Positions 36,515 to 48,936 of a DNA stretch of 64,000 bases are shown here, one piece after another; within the stretch, counting starts at the first letter, position 1; every line of letters starts with the position of its first letter. The notes under the pieces are model-generated. The model searched no databases and had not been told where the DNA came from. It saw only the letters and a list, made by a program, of their open reading frames with translations. Source of the DNA: Gnetum montanum (lineage: Eukaryota; Streptophyta; Gnetopsida; Gnetales; Gnetaceae); assembly GCA_015680685.1 (NCBI GenBank), contig MNCI01035238.1, positions 320,251 through 384,250 on the forward strand, written 5' to 3'. The position numbers and the translations under genes were made by a program.

Positions 36515-37464
36515 TGATGTGTTTTGGTGTGTCGCATTGACTAGGTCCCATCAATGAGTTCTTGTCTATGTAGTCAATTACATTAGTGTGGCCTTGTTAA
36601 CTAGGCCTCATCAACAAGGCCCCATTGATGCAGTCAATTACATTGATGTGGCCCTGTTAACGTAGGGGTTTGTCTTAATTTATAAAAACATGCTCACTAG
36701 CTACATTTATGGCATGTCTTATCATAGTAGCAGCAGAGCTCTTGTTGTTTTCCCATTTGAGAGTTAGAATATTTTCTTGAGTGCCTGTAGTAGGAGTCAT
36801 TAAGTGTATAGATCTTTATTCGAGCATTGTTGTGCCTAAACATGACAATGTGTGCAGGAATAAAGACAAGATTTCTAATAAACCTTGTAGCATTCTAGAT
36901 AGATTAAATATTTCATTTATGCATTTAGTGTTTTTAATTAGTTATTAAATGTTTTCTAGTAATTAAGCTAATGAAATAATTAAGCAAGATAAGCTAGATG
37001 GATTAAAAACATAAGTACAAATGCTTCAAGCGTAACACATATTCACTTGGTAATCCTAGCAGCATTATTGCTTGGTACGCCTAGTAACATAGCACTTGGT
37101 AACCTAGCGGTGGACACATGAATTCAGGATGTGTGCAGAAAATGGGACCAGATGCTTATGTTAGGATTTCTGAGATACTAGTTAGTTAGTTAAATTAAAG
37201 TAGTTAATCCAATTACTCTATCTTTCTTTAAATATCAAAACCATAAAATACAAAATGATAAAGATCAAATGCCTCAATTATACTTAACCATACTAGTGTA
37301 CATCAAAAGTGTAATTGGAAAGACAATGAATGACCTTAAGGCAAGATTTACTTCCTAGAAGACTACTGCACCAAAAACTATAAAGTCCACAGAATTCAAC
37401 TAGATTGCACATGAATGCTCTGTGATTCATATGGTTGGGTGTAGGGTTACCTCACTGCTCATCA
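36515..37464 (+). repeat. 5' LTR of element B
   Basis: This 950-bp LTR runs TGATGTGTTTTGG to CTGCTCATCA. U3 holds tandem imperfect units with TTGACTAGGTCCCATCAATG and CAATTACATTGATGTGGCC, then TTTATAAAAACA as TATA box (about 36678). Confidence 0.92.
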
Positions 37465-37484
37465 TTAGTGCCATTGCTAGGGAC
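37465..37484 (+). promoter_or_regulatory. Primer-binding site of element B (tRNA-Asp type)
   Basis: TTAGTGCCATTGCTAGGGAC follows the LTR end directly. It matches the tRNA-Asp 3' end complement apart from transition-type changes, like the PBS of element H. Confidence 0.82.
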
Positions 37485-37618
37485 TTTTTTTGTTGAAACA
37501 TGTGCTATTTAGGTTTAATGAATACCATTAATATCATTATAAGAACCTTAAGGTTAATATCATTCTCACTATACATAGAATTATAAAATCACACTGATCC
37601 TTTATTTCATATTGCAAA

Positions 37619-39960
37619 ATGTCTTCTTCTTCTCACAAGCATGAAGATGTCAAACTGCTGATCCTACAAGAGTGCAAAGTGATATATACTCATCTAGATG
37701 AGTATGTACTAGACTTCACCTTTATCCTACATCAGGATGAATAGTTGTGATGGCGTGATATGGAGGGAAACATCATCTTACGACCCGATCAATCTGTCCC
37801 TAGGATGCTATTTCAAATCCTTAAAAAGTTGGCATCTCAGATCTTCATAAGGAATATGTTATGAATGGGTATGACACTCGGGACTACCGTTCCATTGAAA
37901 CATAATGCAAGGAAGATTGATATCAAGAGAAGCACCATGAGGCTACAAATGGAAAACATTTCACTAATCCCTGATTTCTACTAGATCAAGATGAAAATGA
38001 GGATCCTCCATTTGAAGGTTCTAAACATGAAGATTCTTCACCCGTATTGTTGGTAACAAGGGTGTGACCCTAAACCTACAATCAACTATTCATAAACCAG
38101 GTTCTGGAAAAAGTGATAATTAAGATAGGGACTTAAGCAAACATCACAATAGTAAGGGATTGAAGGATGGTAGTTATAATGAGTGGAATCATGATGGTGG
38201 AGATTGTGGTAGTGGTGGTGGTCCACCTTCCTCTCCATCCTTTTCATTTGATTTTGAACATTCTTATTCATCTACCAATTCTCATAGAAACTACTATCAA
38301 AATAATTGTGATGAGGGTGATCAACAAGACAACAATGATTGTCAAGGCCATCGAGAACATAGAGGTGGTAAGAACCATCATCGACATGATTGATACAATC
38401 ATGATGAGGAACCTCTGTTGGTGACTAGAATTATACTTAACATGGCAGAGGTAGTTAGAATTCCAACTAGGCATATGAAAGATAGTTGGATGAAGGGCTT
38501 AGACATGAATAATATCCCAAGATTTGAGGGGGATACAACTCTAATCCACAGACACATATACAAGCTTTCTATGATGCCTATGTCTTAGAAAACATAGAAA
38601 ATGAATGATAGAAACTCAAGCTCTTCCCTAGGACACTCATCAAGGAAGCTGAAAGTTGGTACCGATCCTTGGAATCAGAATCTATCCACAGATGGAGTAC
38701 CATATTGGAGCTATTCAATGAAAAATATCAAATGTACTTCATAGTGTCTAATCTAAGAAGGAAAATCGAAGGCTAGAAATAGGGAATACATGAACCTTTG
38801 GATGTTTCTATGGGTAGATATTATTCACTCTTACACTGATGCCCTAGAGATGGTTATTCTCAGAGGAAACAACTTTGCTACATCGTAGATGGGCTCAATA
38901 CTAAAAATAGAAGAACTCTTGGAGTGTATGCCCAAGGGAGACTATTTGAACTAAGAGCTCATTAGATCCAAAGGCTAATAGAGTAGGTAGCAAAAAAAGA
39001 AGATGAGTTGTGAAAAAGGGAAAGTTCGAAAGAGTATAATAGGGATCCTTCTATCAGGAAATGTGAGGTTGAATTTTGTGATGAGCAGTCATCACTCGAT
39101 GAAGTGGTGGATAGAAAAACCTTGCCCATCCAAAAATCTATTTATGATATTTTAGAAAAAGTTGATAAATTATGGGACTCTTTGGATAAAAAATTCCAAA
39201 CTAGTATGAAGATTTCTAAAGAATCCAAAGAGCATAATAGTGATCATAACTGTAGGAGGCAAAAAGAAGCTAAATGTGCCTACCAAAGACGTAAGGGTAA
39301 AGCTACTGCCCTATGGTGTCACACTTATAAGAGTCTAGGGTGTATACATTGAATCCTCGACTAGCACATAGGCAGGCACCTAGATGATTACCTTATCCTT
39401 AAGGTAATCTAAGACAATTCCACCAACAACAACAAGCTTACTACCCAAGTGGAGCTCCACCACAACCATATGAACAATACTAGTCAACCAAAATCATGGG
39501 AAATTTCACCGCCAAGGTAGCTATATCCTTACAAGCAACCAAATCCATATGAATGCTATGTTTAGCAACCCATATCTCCAAGAATTTTTGCAAGTCACAT
39601 ATCATTTCAGCATCACTATTACCCTTTAGAGTACCCCCAAACACATTCACCATCCACTCAAGGGGAGAACCCATATCCATACCATCCTCTGTATTCATTT
39701 GCACATGTCCCTATGCCCTCTACCTAGTTACCTCCTGCTCCATCCATGCAGGGCAAAATCCCTTCATAGCCACAATAATGAAATGTCATGATATTTATAC
39801 GTTTACATCTGGCCTTCCAACCATGTGGTTTGGACAATTGATCTAGGAAATGACTTTTTTCTAACCCAATAGTCCTCCTAAACCCTCACAACCTTATGTA
39901 GCTAGCCACCCTACATCTCCAACACCCTCATCCTCTACATCCAGCACCTTCAATTACCCT
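37619..39960 (+). pseudogene. gag of element B
   Basis: The ATG at 37619 begins MSSSSHKHEDVKLL. Near residue 35 the conserved FTFILHQDE and WRDMEGNI segments match element H. A Gly/Ser/Asp/His-rich stretch (38160-38393) follows, then a capsid-like region (38500-38960) and a Pro/Gln/Tyr-rich C-terminal part (39400-39960; PSTQGENPYPYHPLY). No clear CCHC knuckle is seen. Stops and frameshifts occur throughout. Gag packages the element RNA. Confidence 0.7.
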
Positions 39961-40089
39961 TCAAATCAAATGTCACCTCAGATCTGCACTATGATGCTAA
40001 CTCATGCTATTTTCGATTGGATCAAGGTCAGCAATCTTTCCATGAAATAATCTAACCTAGGAAGTCCACTCATTTACCTGCAGATCACT

Positions 40090-40360
40090 AGATATTAGCC
40101 ATGCAAGGCTCTTCTTGATTCTAGTTCCTTTGTCAACCTCATCTCCAATGACATGTACAAAGCCTAGAACCTACCACCTCTCAAGAATAGCAACATTCAT
40201 TTAGAATTGGTAGACCAGTTAATTAATGTCTCTCTGGGGTTAATAGAGGACATTGTAACCATAGTTTGTAGGTGGTCCTATCTTGTTGATTTTCTAGTGA
40301 TCAAGGTTGAGAATCGCAAAGGTGACTTTCCCATCATTATGGAAAGAGCTTAGTTAAGTA
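40090..40360 (+). pseudogene. Aspartic protease region of element B
   Basis: ALLDSSSFVNLISNDMYK stands where Athila/Tat proteases have their active-site D-(S/T/L)-G triad, here decayed to DSS. Downstream GLIEDIVTIV, LVDFLVIKVEN and FPIIMERA follow the family spacing. Stops follow. Confidence 0.7.
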
Positions 40361-40979
40361 CAGTTGATGTGTGAATGGGCATAAGGAACCTCTCCTTGGA
40401 AATCTCCAAGGAAAATAAATTTGGATAGTTGGAGAAGAAGCATATTCCATGCATCACATATAGTGATAATGGGTGCAATTGTGTGTAAAATCTTTGATCC
40501 ATCAAAATTACATACATTAAAGCATGCAATCAATGTGCACAAGAAATAGATATTCAATGGTATCTATACATAGTAGCCACAGTATAGGAGGGAACCTAGT
40601 GGGTGACAACTAACTCAAAAAGTAGCACATTATGTATGGAACCAAATGAAAGCCTAACATGTGCTTATGTTGAAGGCATGGATGAACTTGAACAAGATTA
40701 TCACCAATTCTCTAATGATGAAAATGATGACACATGTTAGGAAGAGTTGGAAATCCTTGATAACTTCAAGTAGAAGCCCCTAGAGTTGAAAACTCTACCA
40801 ATTGGCATAGAGTGTGCATTCTTAAATAATGGTAAGTTGGTCATAATCAGTGCCAAACTTGCTCCTAAACAAAAAGAAAGGTTGTTAGAGGTGGTTAAAA
40901 AATGGTCAACAACCTTTACTTGTTCATATTCTAAGCTAATAGGAATCGACCCAAGGATATGCCAACATTACATTTACAC

Positions 40980-41760
40980 CAACCTAGCCATGAAGCCAAG
41001 AAGGTAGTCATAGAGACAGCTGAATCCCAAATTGAAGTAGATTGTCAAGGAGGAAATAGAGCAACTCCTAAGGTTATGGTTTATCTATTCCATCACATAT
41101 AGTGAGTGGGTTATCTCACTAGTAATCATGTTAAAGAAAGCTAGCAAGTGGTGGGTGTGCATCGACTTTAGGTTGTTGAACATGGAAATATTTAAAGATC
41201 ATTTCCATTGTCATTTGTGGACCAGTGTTGGACACTATCTCCAAGCATTACTATTATAGCTTCTTGGATGGTTATAGTGGCTATAATCAAATCCAAATTA
41301 TGCTAGAAGATTAGGCCAAGAAAACATTCACAAGTCCTTGGAGGACTTTTACATATTGTAAGATGCCATTTGGTTTATGCAATGCCCCTACAATGTTTCA
41401 ATGCCTAGTCATTAGCATTTTCTAGTAGTAGATTGGTAGTGGTATGAAGTCTTCATGGATGACTTCTCCACCTATGGAGCTATGTTTGAGCAAGTCTTAG
41501 ACCATCTTGAGAAAGTATTGAAAATATGTGTGAAAACAAATCTATGACTCAACTAAAAAAAGAGCCACTTCATGGTCCAAGAAGGCATTGTACTACAACA
41601 TAAAATCACTCAAAAAGGGATTGAGAAAGATCCTAAGAAAATAAGGATCATCCAACAAATAACCTACCAAGTAGAAATTGTTAAAGATGTTTAGTCATTC
41701 CTTGGACACACTAGCTACTACTAATGATTCATAGAAAATTTCTCTAAGATCACAAAACTA
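40980..41760 (+). pseudogene. Reverse transcriptase of element B
   Basis: RT motifs are in order: KKASKWWVCIDFRLLN, then SFLDGYSGYNQIQI, MPFGLCNAPTMFQ, VFMDDFSTYG at 41449-41478 (catalytic Asp pair kept), and a thumb-side FLGHTSYY-like stretch. VFMDDFSTYG and the following text are typical of the Athila/Tat lineage rather than chromoviruses. In-frame stops (for example near 41310 and 41425) and at least one frame change abolish function. Confidence 0.85.
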
Positions 41761-41779
41761 TTGGTAGAGCTTACAAAGA

Positions 41780-42255
41780 AATATGCACCTTTCATCTAGA
41801 CCAAAGAATGTGAATCAGAATTCCAATAGTTAAAGGAGAAACTTCTAGAAACACCAATTCTATGGGTACCAAATTGGTCCAAACCATTCCACATCATGAC
41901 AAATGCATCTAATTATGCCCTACGAGCTATGCTCATGTAGTTGGATGATAAGAAATGTCTATACTACATTCATTGCATAAGCTAAAGAATTATGGAGGCA
42001 TAATTAAATTACACCACCATGGAGAAGGAACTAATGGCATTGGTGTATGCTCTTAAAAAGTTCAAGCACTATGTGCTTGGCTACAAAGTATTTGTGCACA
42101 CGAACCACAGTGCAATCCACTTCCTCATGAATAAGCTAATGGTGAGCCCTCATATCATATGGTGGCTTGTGATCTTGCAAAAATTCGATCTCACAATGGT
42201 AGATCAAAAAGGAATCAAGAATGTAATCACTAACCACCTCTCTTGCTTAAGATAA
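41780..42255 (+). pseudogene. RNase H of element B
   Basis: The part open from 42019 reads MEKELMALVYALKKFKHYV, then FVHTNHSAIHFLMNK, the RNase H end of gypsy RT. The usual Asp before the His of 'TDHAAL' is Asn here. Upstream FHIMTNASNYA carries the other conserved position, with Asp again replaced by Asn. It normally degrades the RNA strand of the hybrid. Confidence 0.8.
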
Positions 42256-42479
42256 GATAATAAAGAGAAGGAGAGCCCACTCTCTGATTAGTTTCTAAAT
42301 GAACTCCTCTTTACAGGAGTAATAAATGATCAAACACCTACAAAAATAACATGGTACAGTGGCATCCTCACCTATCTTCTGACTTAGGAGATGCCACAAG
42401 ATCTTGACTTCAGAAAGAAGCAAAAATTTCTTCATTAGGCTAAATACTTCATGGAAATCAACAAACACCTTTATAAGGT

Positions 42480-43610
42480 GTGCACCAATGGCCTAATTCG
42501 TTGGTGTCTCCCTAATGAAGATCAACTGTGCATTCTCTAGGATGCTCACGAAGGGCCTTATGAAGGTCACTATGCAAGGAGATACACAGTCATAAAAATC
42601 TTAATGGCAAGATACTATTGGTCTACAATCCTCAAGGATGCCCACCAATATGTCTAATCTTGTGAGCATTGTTAACGAGATGGTGCGATGATCGCTTGAA
42701 TGGAAGGTCCTCAATAGTGGATTCAACCACTAAAACCTTTTGACATATGGGGTATTGACTTAATGGGTTCCATCACATCCATGTCTAATGAAAAGTCATA
42801 TATCATTGCAGCAGTTGAATATGACATAAAATGGGTAGAAGTAGCAGCCATTACTGATTGTACATCATCCATTGCTACTAGATTTATACAAAAAAAAAAT
42901 GTTGTAAACAGGTTTGGGATGCCATGTGCACTAATTTCTGACAATGGAACTCATTTCATAGGTGCCACTTTTAGAAAATTGATGTAACACTTGGGGGTTG
43001 AACATAAAATAATAACACCCTACCACCCCCAAGTCAATGGTCAAGTAGAGGTAACTAACCAAGAAATCACAAAGATCTTAACAATAACCATAAGAAAATA
43101 TAGGAGAGATTGGAGCACCAAACTCAACGATGCCCTCTGGGCCTATCGCTCAACATTGAAACTTTCTATTGGCTACACTCCCTATGAGTTAGTGTATGGA
43201 AAACTTTCAACACTCCCAATCTAGTCTAAGCTCCATACACTCTCAACAGCCTATGATTAAGATCTTGACCTAAGTCTATCATAGAAAGAAAGATTGATCA
43301 ACTTGAATGTGCTAGATGAAAATTGATTTGTGGCCCTATCTTTGAATGAGGTATATAAGGCATTCAACAGGCAACGTCATGATCTCCAAATACTGAAAGT
43401 AACATTAACCAGGTGATAAGGGTCTCTATTGGAACCCCACACATGTACCCTAGAAGAAAAAATTCCAAATGTTATGGGAGGAACCTTATATAATTAATCA
43501 AACCTTTTCCTCTAGGGCCATGTTAATTTACAAGCCTAAAAGCCTAGATAAAAAGTATCTAGTCAACATTCAACAAGTAAAACCTTTCATAGAACCAAGA
43601 TAAGCTAGTG
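42480..43610 (+). pseudogene. Integrase of element B
   Basis: The HHCC zinc-binding part (about 42530-42680: AHEGPYEGHYARRYT, then CEHC) is followed by the catalytic core. The three acidic residues are visible: WGIDLMG (42752 region), SDNGTHF (42938 region) and NGQVEVTNQE (43035 region). WAYRSTLKLSIGYTPYELVYG follows. A stop lies after FRKLM and others lie further on. The C-terminal part (to about 43610) is degenerate and no chromodomain is seen, in line with Athila/Tat. Confidence 0.88.
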
Positions 43611-43670
43611 CAACTGCCATCTCGATGAATGGACAACCGGGTTTCATGTTTTGGATCTCCTCCTTCCAAC

Positions 43671-43697
43671 TTAGTCGTGGGGGAGATGGCCATCTGT
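43671..43697 (+). promoter_or_regulatory. Pol-end polypurine-like motif of element B
   Basis: TTAGTCGTGGGGGAGATGG then CCATC closely resembles the 3' polypurine tract (TTAGTCATGGGGGTA). It could act as an internal plus-strand primer; that is inference. Confidence 0.5.
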
Positions 43698-45300
43698 GCT
43701 AACAATCCATATGGCTTCTTAGTTTTTCTACTTTTTGTTTTTCATGTCTTTGATTTTACAAGTTATTTATTTTACAAATTTTTTATTTTTAAATTTTCCC
43801 TAATTTTGCACCATCATTAGTACCTTTGAACCATTCTTGATTATTTTACACTTTATCATATATTTTACTTTGTTTTGTTTTGTTTTGTTTTGTTCAAGTA
43901 TGAATTTTTGTTATTTTTGCCAATAAAAGTGCTTTATTGCTATAGGAAATAGTGCCACTATTGGTGTTTTCTAATGATGGTTTGTAAGAAATGTTGTGAT
44001 TGTTAATGTTTAGTTTCTATTTTTGAGTTCTGATGTCTATGACATGGTTTATTTTTCATGGAACAAGTAGTGAGTCCATGTTATCTACCCATCCAATAAA
44101 CTCTATGGTTTTTCTCATTTTGGGAGTTTGAGGTCCCTTCCATTAATAAAAATTTTAATCAATTGGTGACCTTGGTAGTTCCAAAATTAGGAAAGATTCA
44201 AAGGTTTGTAGAGGGTGTGACTTCAAGGGGACTCAATACTCCTTATACGCTTCTACTTACTTGAGTGCTTGGATGTTCTTCATGAACTTCTTACTATTCC
44301 ATTCCAACCACTAATAGGAAGGAAAATAAAGTCTTTGCATGGTTTGATTTCCATCCAAAAACTCAAAAACAAATTATAAGAATTCAAAGAACATCCCTTA
44401 AACACAATAAATGAACAAGTCTTTGCATGGTGTGGTTCCCATCCAAAAATTCAAAAAAAATGATGGGAATTCAAAGCACACCACTTAGACAAATAAATGA
44501 GCTACAAGCATTGGTTATGGAACTAGAAAGACATGCACCCATGCCTAAAGATCCCCTCCAAATAAGGCCCTCTATCTCTCTCACTTTCTACTTCTCTTTT
44601 CTTCTCTTTTTGGAATAGTTGTTGTTTTATGAGAGTACTCTTGTGTCTTGAGTAAGTCAATTAGTCTTGGAGTGGCAATATGAAGTCACTAAAGGAGGCT
44701 GGTTTTGATCTGGACTAAGGATGGATCTTCTTAGGTCATTTTAAACACATATTCCACAAGGGACTTCTTACGACCTCAATTTGGGATTCCATCTCACCTT
44801 CTTAGTCATCCATCTATGTTGCCATAACTCACCTCATTGCCAGTTTCTATGTTATGCTCGATGTCTTAATTTGACATGTTGGAATTCTTGGATAGATTCT
44901 TTTTGATAGGTCCTTAACTTTTCATGATCATTAATCAACTATGGAACCATGAACTTCTTAGTTGGGGTTATGAAAGGGCAACAAGGGCATGAGCCTACTA
45001 TGGGGAGGACCCACTTGCATATCTCTTGGTTTGGTTAGTTAAGTCTCTTACCTTCGACATTGTTACAATCCTATCTTTCACATATTCCATTTTGCATACC
45101 AATCTATGCTACTTGAACTCTCATTTTTCACTCTATTTTATCATTTTTTCTAATTTTCTTAATTTTTGGAACTTCAACACCCTCTCTCACATTTTCATCA
45201 TGTTTGTGGTTGTCTGGGCTTCCATTTGACCCTAATTTTATTCAAAATCTCTTTGCAATTTTCAAGTTTTGACCAAGTCAATGAAAGTCAACAATGGTCA
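43698..45300 (+). other. Spacer of element B between pol and aORF
   Basis: The spacer is non-coding. It includes T-rich DNA, a (TTTTG)5-like microsatellite (43869-43894), AATAAA (43921), GGTGTGACTTCAAGGGGA (44215), GAAAGACATGCACCCATGCC (44527), a pyrimidine tract (44570-44615), and GAGCCTACTATGGGGAGGAC (44991). The last three blocks recur in the spacers of C, D and F. Confidence 0.7.
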
Positions 45301-45304
45301 ACAA

Positions 45305-45515
45305 CTGCATTGATGCAACAAACTGCATCGACTAGGCTCCATCAACGTAGTATAAAAATACTATAAATACCACCAAACCCTTAGGAATTTTTCACATTTT
45401 TTCTATAACGCCCAAGGAGTTTTTGCAATTTTTAAAGCCCAAAACCTTCTCGAGCCTATAATTCTCACACCGTTTATCCAAATCATCTCGTTCTTTGATC
45501 CTGCAATTACTAGAG
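45305..45515 (+). promoter_or_regulatory. Promoter-like module and leader exon of aORF B
   Basis: A U3-like motif ATCGACTAGGCTCCATCAAC (45327-45346) copies the repeat of the element's own LTR (TTGACTAGGCCCCATCGATG at 48962, and similar). TATA-like sequence TATAAAAATACTATAAATA (45351-45369) follows. About 145 bp on, a near-perfect splice donor CTAGAG/GTAAGC ends the leader at 45515. Order and spacing fit a promoter plus 5' UTR exon. Confidence 0.6.
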
Positions 45516-45853
45516 GTAAGCTCTTAGTCATGGGGGTAGTAATCCCCAAGGTTTTTATGATAATTTTTTCAAAATTTTTTCTAACTCCCGTAAAGGATTA
45601 AGCAATAAATGCTATTAACTCATTAATTTTTGAGAACTTAACCCTTCCAACAACTTCGATAAATCAAAAATTAAATTAATAATTAACTACTTAATATATC
45701 CAGCCATAATCACACCTTNGATTAATAATTAACTACTTAATATATCCAGCCATAATCACACCTTAGCTAAATGTAACCCGCTCATGAGACAAGGTATTCC
45801 AATCATTCTAAGTTACATAATAATTACTAATCTATTGTTATGTGTGATTACAG
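45516..45853 (+). other. Predicted 338-bp leader intron of aORF B
   Basis: GTAAGC...GTGTGATTACAG, with the AG touching the aORF ATG. A polypurine-like TTAGTCATGGGGGTAG lies just inside the donor (45524-45539). The length includes about 45 bp of probable assembly duplication around an N at 45719. Acceptor-like sequence directly before ATG recurs in A (2397), F (16132) and G (62637, AG mutated to AA). Confidence 0.55.
45674..45764. other. Assembly gap (single N) flanked by a ~45-bp direct repeat
   Basis: Sequence before the N at 45719 (ending CAGCCATAATCACACCTT) is repeated after it, as at 24867. It is probably an unmerged overlap. Confidence 0.85.
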
Positions 45854-48692
45854 ATGACACCAAAATTGAAGAGATCGTAGGAGGAGGGATCATCACAACC
45901 ACGGGAGAAGTGACTTAGAGGAGGAAGAGGCCCACAAGAACATGGCCAAGAATAGGCTAAGGTAACCCATGCAATAAGACCTCTCAGAGATGAGGCTAAG
46001 GTGGAATCTATCCTACAGATTTCGAAAGAGGTAGCCACATCTGAACATTCACAGCACGACAAAGTGCTAGGCCCTGTACCTAGATTTGAAGTCACACTCA
46101 CATAGGTCATTCTTGACATAATTGAAAGCTATGAGGTTCAACACTCAATTTTCCAAGAACTAAAATTTGAACCACTACTTGAATGGGCTCTAGAAGATGT
46201 GAGAACTCAATTGCAAGCCTCTCCCATGTGCCCAACCATCACTTTTAGTGGGAAGTGGTACATGGAAGAAATGTATCTTTTCTAGAATAACCGGAAAGTA
46301 GGATCCACTATGAAAATGAAGGAAATCCAAGTTTCCTACTTAGTGGAGGCCATTGCACAAGTCTTTGGGCTACTAGGCATAGGAACATAGTTGGTAGGGT
46401 TATCAACACAAGACAATCTTAGAGCAAAGAAGGAGTGGACATAGCGGTGTTATGGGGTTGACCACAAGGATTTTGGTGTGCTCACATTGGCAGAGTGAGT
46501 TTATTTTAAGATAGTAGCCTACCACGTCAATCCAACAATGAGGCCTAGTAAGATGATAGCCTTTTTTGCTTGAGCATGTGCCGCTCTAAGCAAAAGTTTT
46601 TTAGCAAATCTTCCACAACTAATCTATCTAGAGGTAGAAAAGAATTTCTTGGAAGAAAGACCTTGCCCTTCCCCTACTTGATTAAAAAACTATGAAAAAG
46701 GGTAGGGATAGTCTGCTACACAAATGATATACTCAAGCATGCTCTTAGTGCTTCATGGGCTAAAATGATGATGGATAAGATGCCTACCACAACCATAGAA
46801 GAGGTGCAACAACGTCCACCTCTACCACCTACTCATGAGCAAACATCAAAGGCCCACACTATAGTTGAATGTATGCAAAAATTTTGAGAGCAGCTCTTGC
46901 AACAATGAGAGTAACAGGAAAAAACTAGTGGTGGAGATCCATCCATGTACAGACCAGCCATGAGTCACCTTAGAGAAGTGGCTCATATAATCACCCAAAT
47001 GAAGGAAGGTAGATCAATGTTATCCACCCAATGAATGTAGTTACCTGCAAGGTCGAATTCAAGTGCTTGAGAGGTGACAATGTATTTCTCTTAGCATCAT
47101 CTATTCCTAGAAATCTCTAGAAATGCTACTTCATTTTCAGTGTGTTTGGAGGAGGGTGAGGAGGCAACCATATTGGTTTTGTAGCACCAGGGGTAAGAGA
47201 AAGCTATAGAAATTGTTGCTAAGGCATGAAATGCACCTACAACACCTAGACTAAATGTTTCAAAAATAAGAGATGTGTACGCATTCACAAGAACAATCAA
47301 CAAAAGATTAAGTGTAGCCCAACATGAAGAACTGCTAGACTAATTAGTGGGAACTAAGCAACCAATTCCAGATATCTTTGATTTTTTAGATATCATCACT
47401 GCAACCTAGTCAAAGCTATTGGAGGCAAAGGGCAAGTGCCTCATCTTGGAAGGGCAATTTGAAATAGCTCAAGCACATAATCAACACTTGGCTGCGGAAG
47501 TTGCCAGATTATGTGCCCAAATTGTCGACCCTGCTCTTATCAACCTAGCATTAACACAAGATGAAGCTTTTCAACAACTTCAAGAATAGCTTAAGCGGGT
47601 TGAGGGAGAAATGGTAACAATGGTCTTTAATTAGTCCATAGTAGAAGCTAAAACTCATGCAGTATAGAAGGACCTGATGTAGAATTGCCAAGAAAATGAG
47701 ACCTTAACTACAAAAAACCATCACATGCAGAATGTTGATGTGCAAAAATAATAGTTAGAAGAATTTATCCATCAACAACAAGAGAAACTTGCTAGGAAAA
47801 TGCTGAACTGAGGAGATTGGTAGTGGAGAATCATAACCTCTCCATGGAGGAAGTCTGTGCCTTACACTAAAAGTTAGCTATTGAGATTGACTCTTGGAAG
47901 AACAAGACCCTTAAATTCAAGAAAGTTAAAAATCATTATAGAGACCAGGTTGGCTTACAGAACGAAGTGAATGAAAAGCATATCCAACTAGTGAAGTTAA
48001 AAGTTAATGAGGTCCTCCAACAACTCCAATAAGGTAGAGAATTATGACAACCCATTGTTGATGGGATTGATATCTACAAAAGGGTAGAAATTCATATGAA
48101 GGAGTTGCAGATTAAAGAGATGACAAAGTACATGGAGCTGTCTAATCTCTGTTATGCAAACTTGGTGATGCTAACTACCAAATGACCATAGTCTGAACTT
48201 GAAAAGTAAGTGGCCAACTCATACTTTTTGTACAAGGTTGAGTTCAAGACCCATAAAGACATTAAGAAAAATCTTGTAGTTGTGAATGCTAAACTTGAGC
48301 TTTTCAAGGTGAAATTCACCAACCAAAGATTAGTCATAGAGAACCTGGCCAAAAGAATGAATGACTACTAGGTACTATAGAACATACTTCAAGCATTTGA
48401 CATTGAGTGCAAGCAATTTGTGGCCTGGTTTGTGAATTTAAATAAGCTCTTTTCCATTTTCCCTTATCCTTGGGATGTTCCAACCTAGACCCACATTGAT
48501 GAAGCTACATGAACTATGAACGATCCTAGGAGTAAAGAAAAGAAAATGAAGGCATTATTGGATGCTTTTTACCTTTCATCTAAAGTAGCAATAGTAGTAG
48601 GACAGCCATAGATACCTTTGCCACCACACATGTCTAAAGCTAGTGAAGGACCCTCAAAACCTCAAGAGCCACCATTGCCTAGGACTATCTAA
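45854..48692 (+). pseudogene. Extra ORF (aORF) of element B: transposon-protein domain plus coiled coil
   Basis: The ATG at 45854 abuts the predicted acceptor and begins MTPKLKRS. The N-terminal basic region is followed by the shared domain: FEPLLEWALEDVRTQL, GKWYMEEMYLF, VSYLVEAIAQVFGL, then LPFPYLIKKL and YTNDILKHALSASWAKM, matching aORF A. From about 47400 to 48360 the sequence is Glu/Lys/Gln/Leu-rich with heptad-like spacing, a long coiled coil. The end is Pro-rich (PQEPPLPRTI). Several stops and frameshifts break it. Intact length would be about 930 residues. Extra sense ORFs after pol are known in Tat-lineage elements; their function is not established. Confidence 0.75.
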
Positions 48693-48936
48693 TCTTCTCC
48701 ATCAAATTTAACCCATCAAAGAATGTGCTATCTAGTTCTGAAGAATCATTTCATGCTGTTTAATTTTATGTCATGAACACTATAATTTTTGTAATGTGTT
48801 GATTCGTACAATAAGCACTCAATTGTTATGTCCATTGTCTTATTTTCTTTTGTTATGTAAAAGTTAGTCAATAATTCCATACCTTCCCAATTTTGCAAAG
48901 AACTCAACGATGAGTTTTCATTCAGTTGTGGGGTTA
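48693..48936 (+). other. 3' untranslated end and polypurine tract of element B
   Basis: The stretch is non-coding. It ends TTCAGTTGTGGGGTTAT, a decayed polypurine tract. Confidence 0.6.

Noticed and set aside
38160-38474. Overlapping His/Asp-rich and Met/Ile/Val-rich frames as separate genes
   Set aside because: They lie inside gag of element B, and frames on both strands reflect a biased GAT/CAT-rich stretch.
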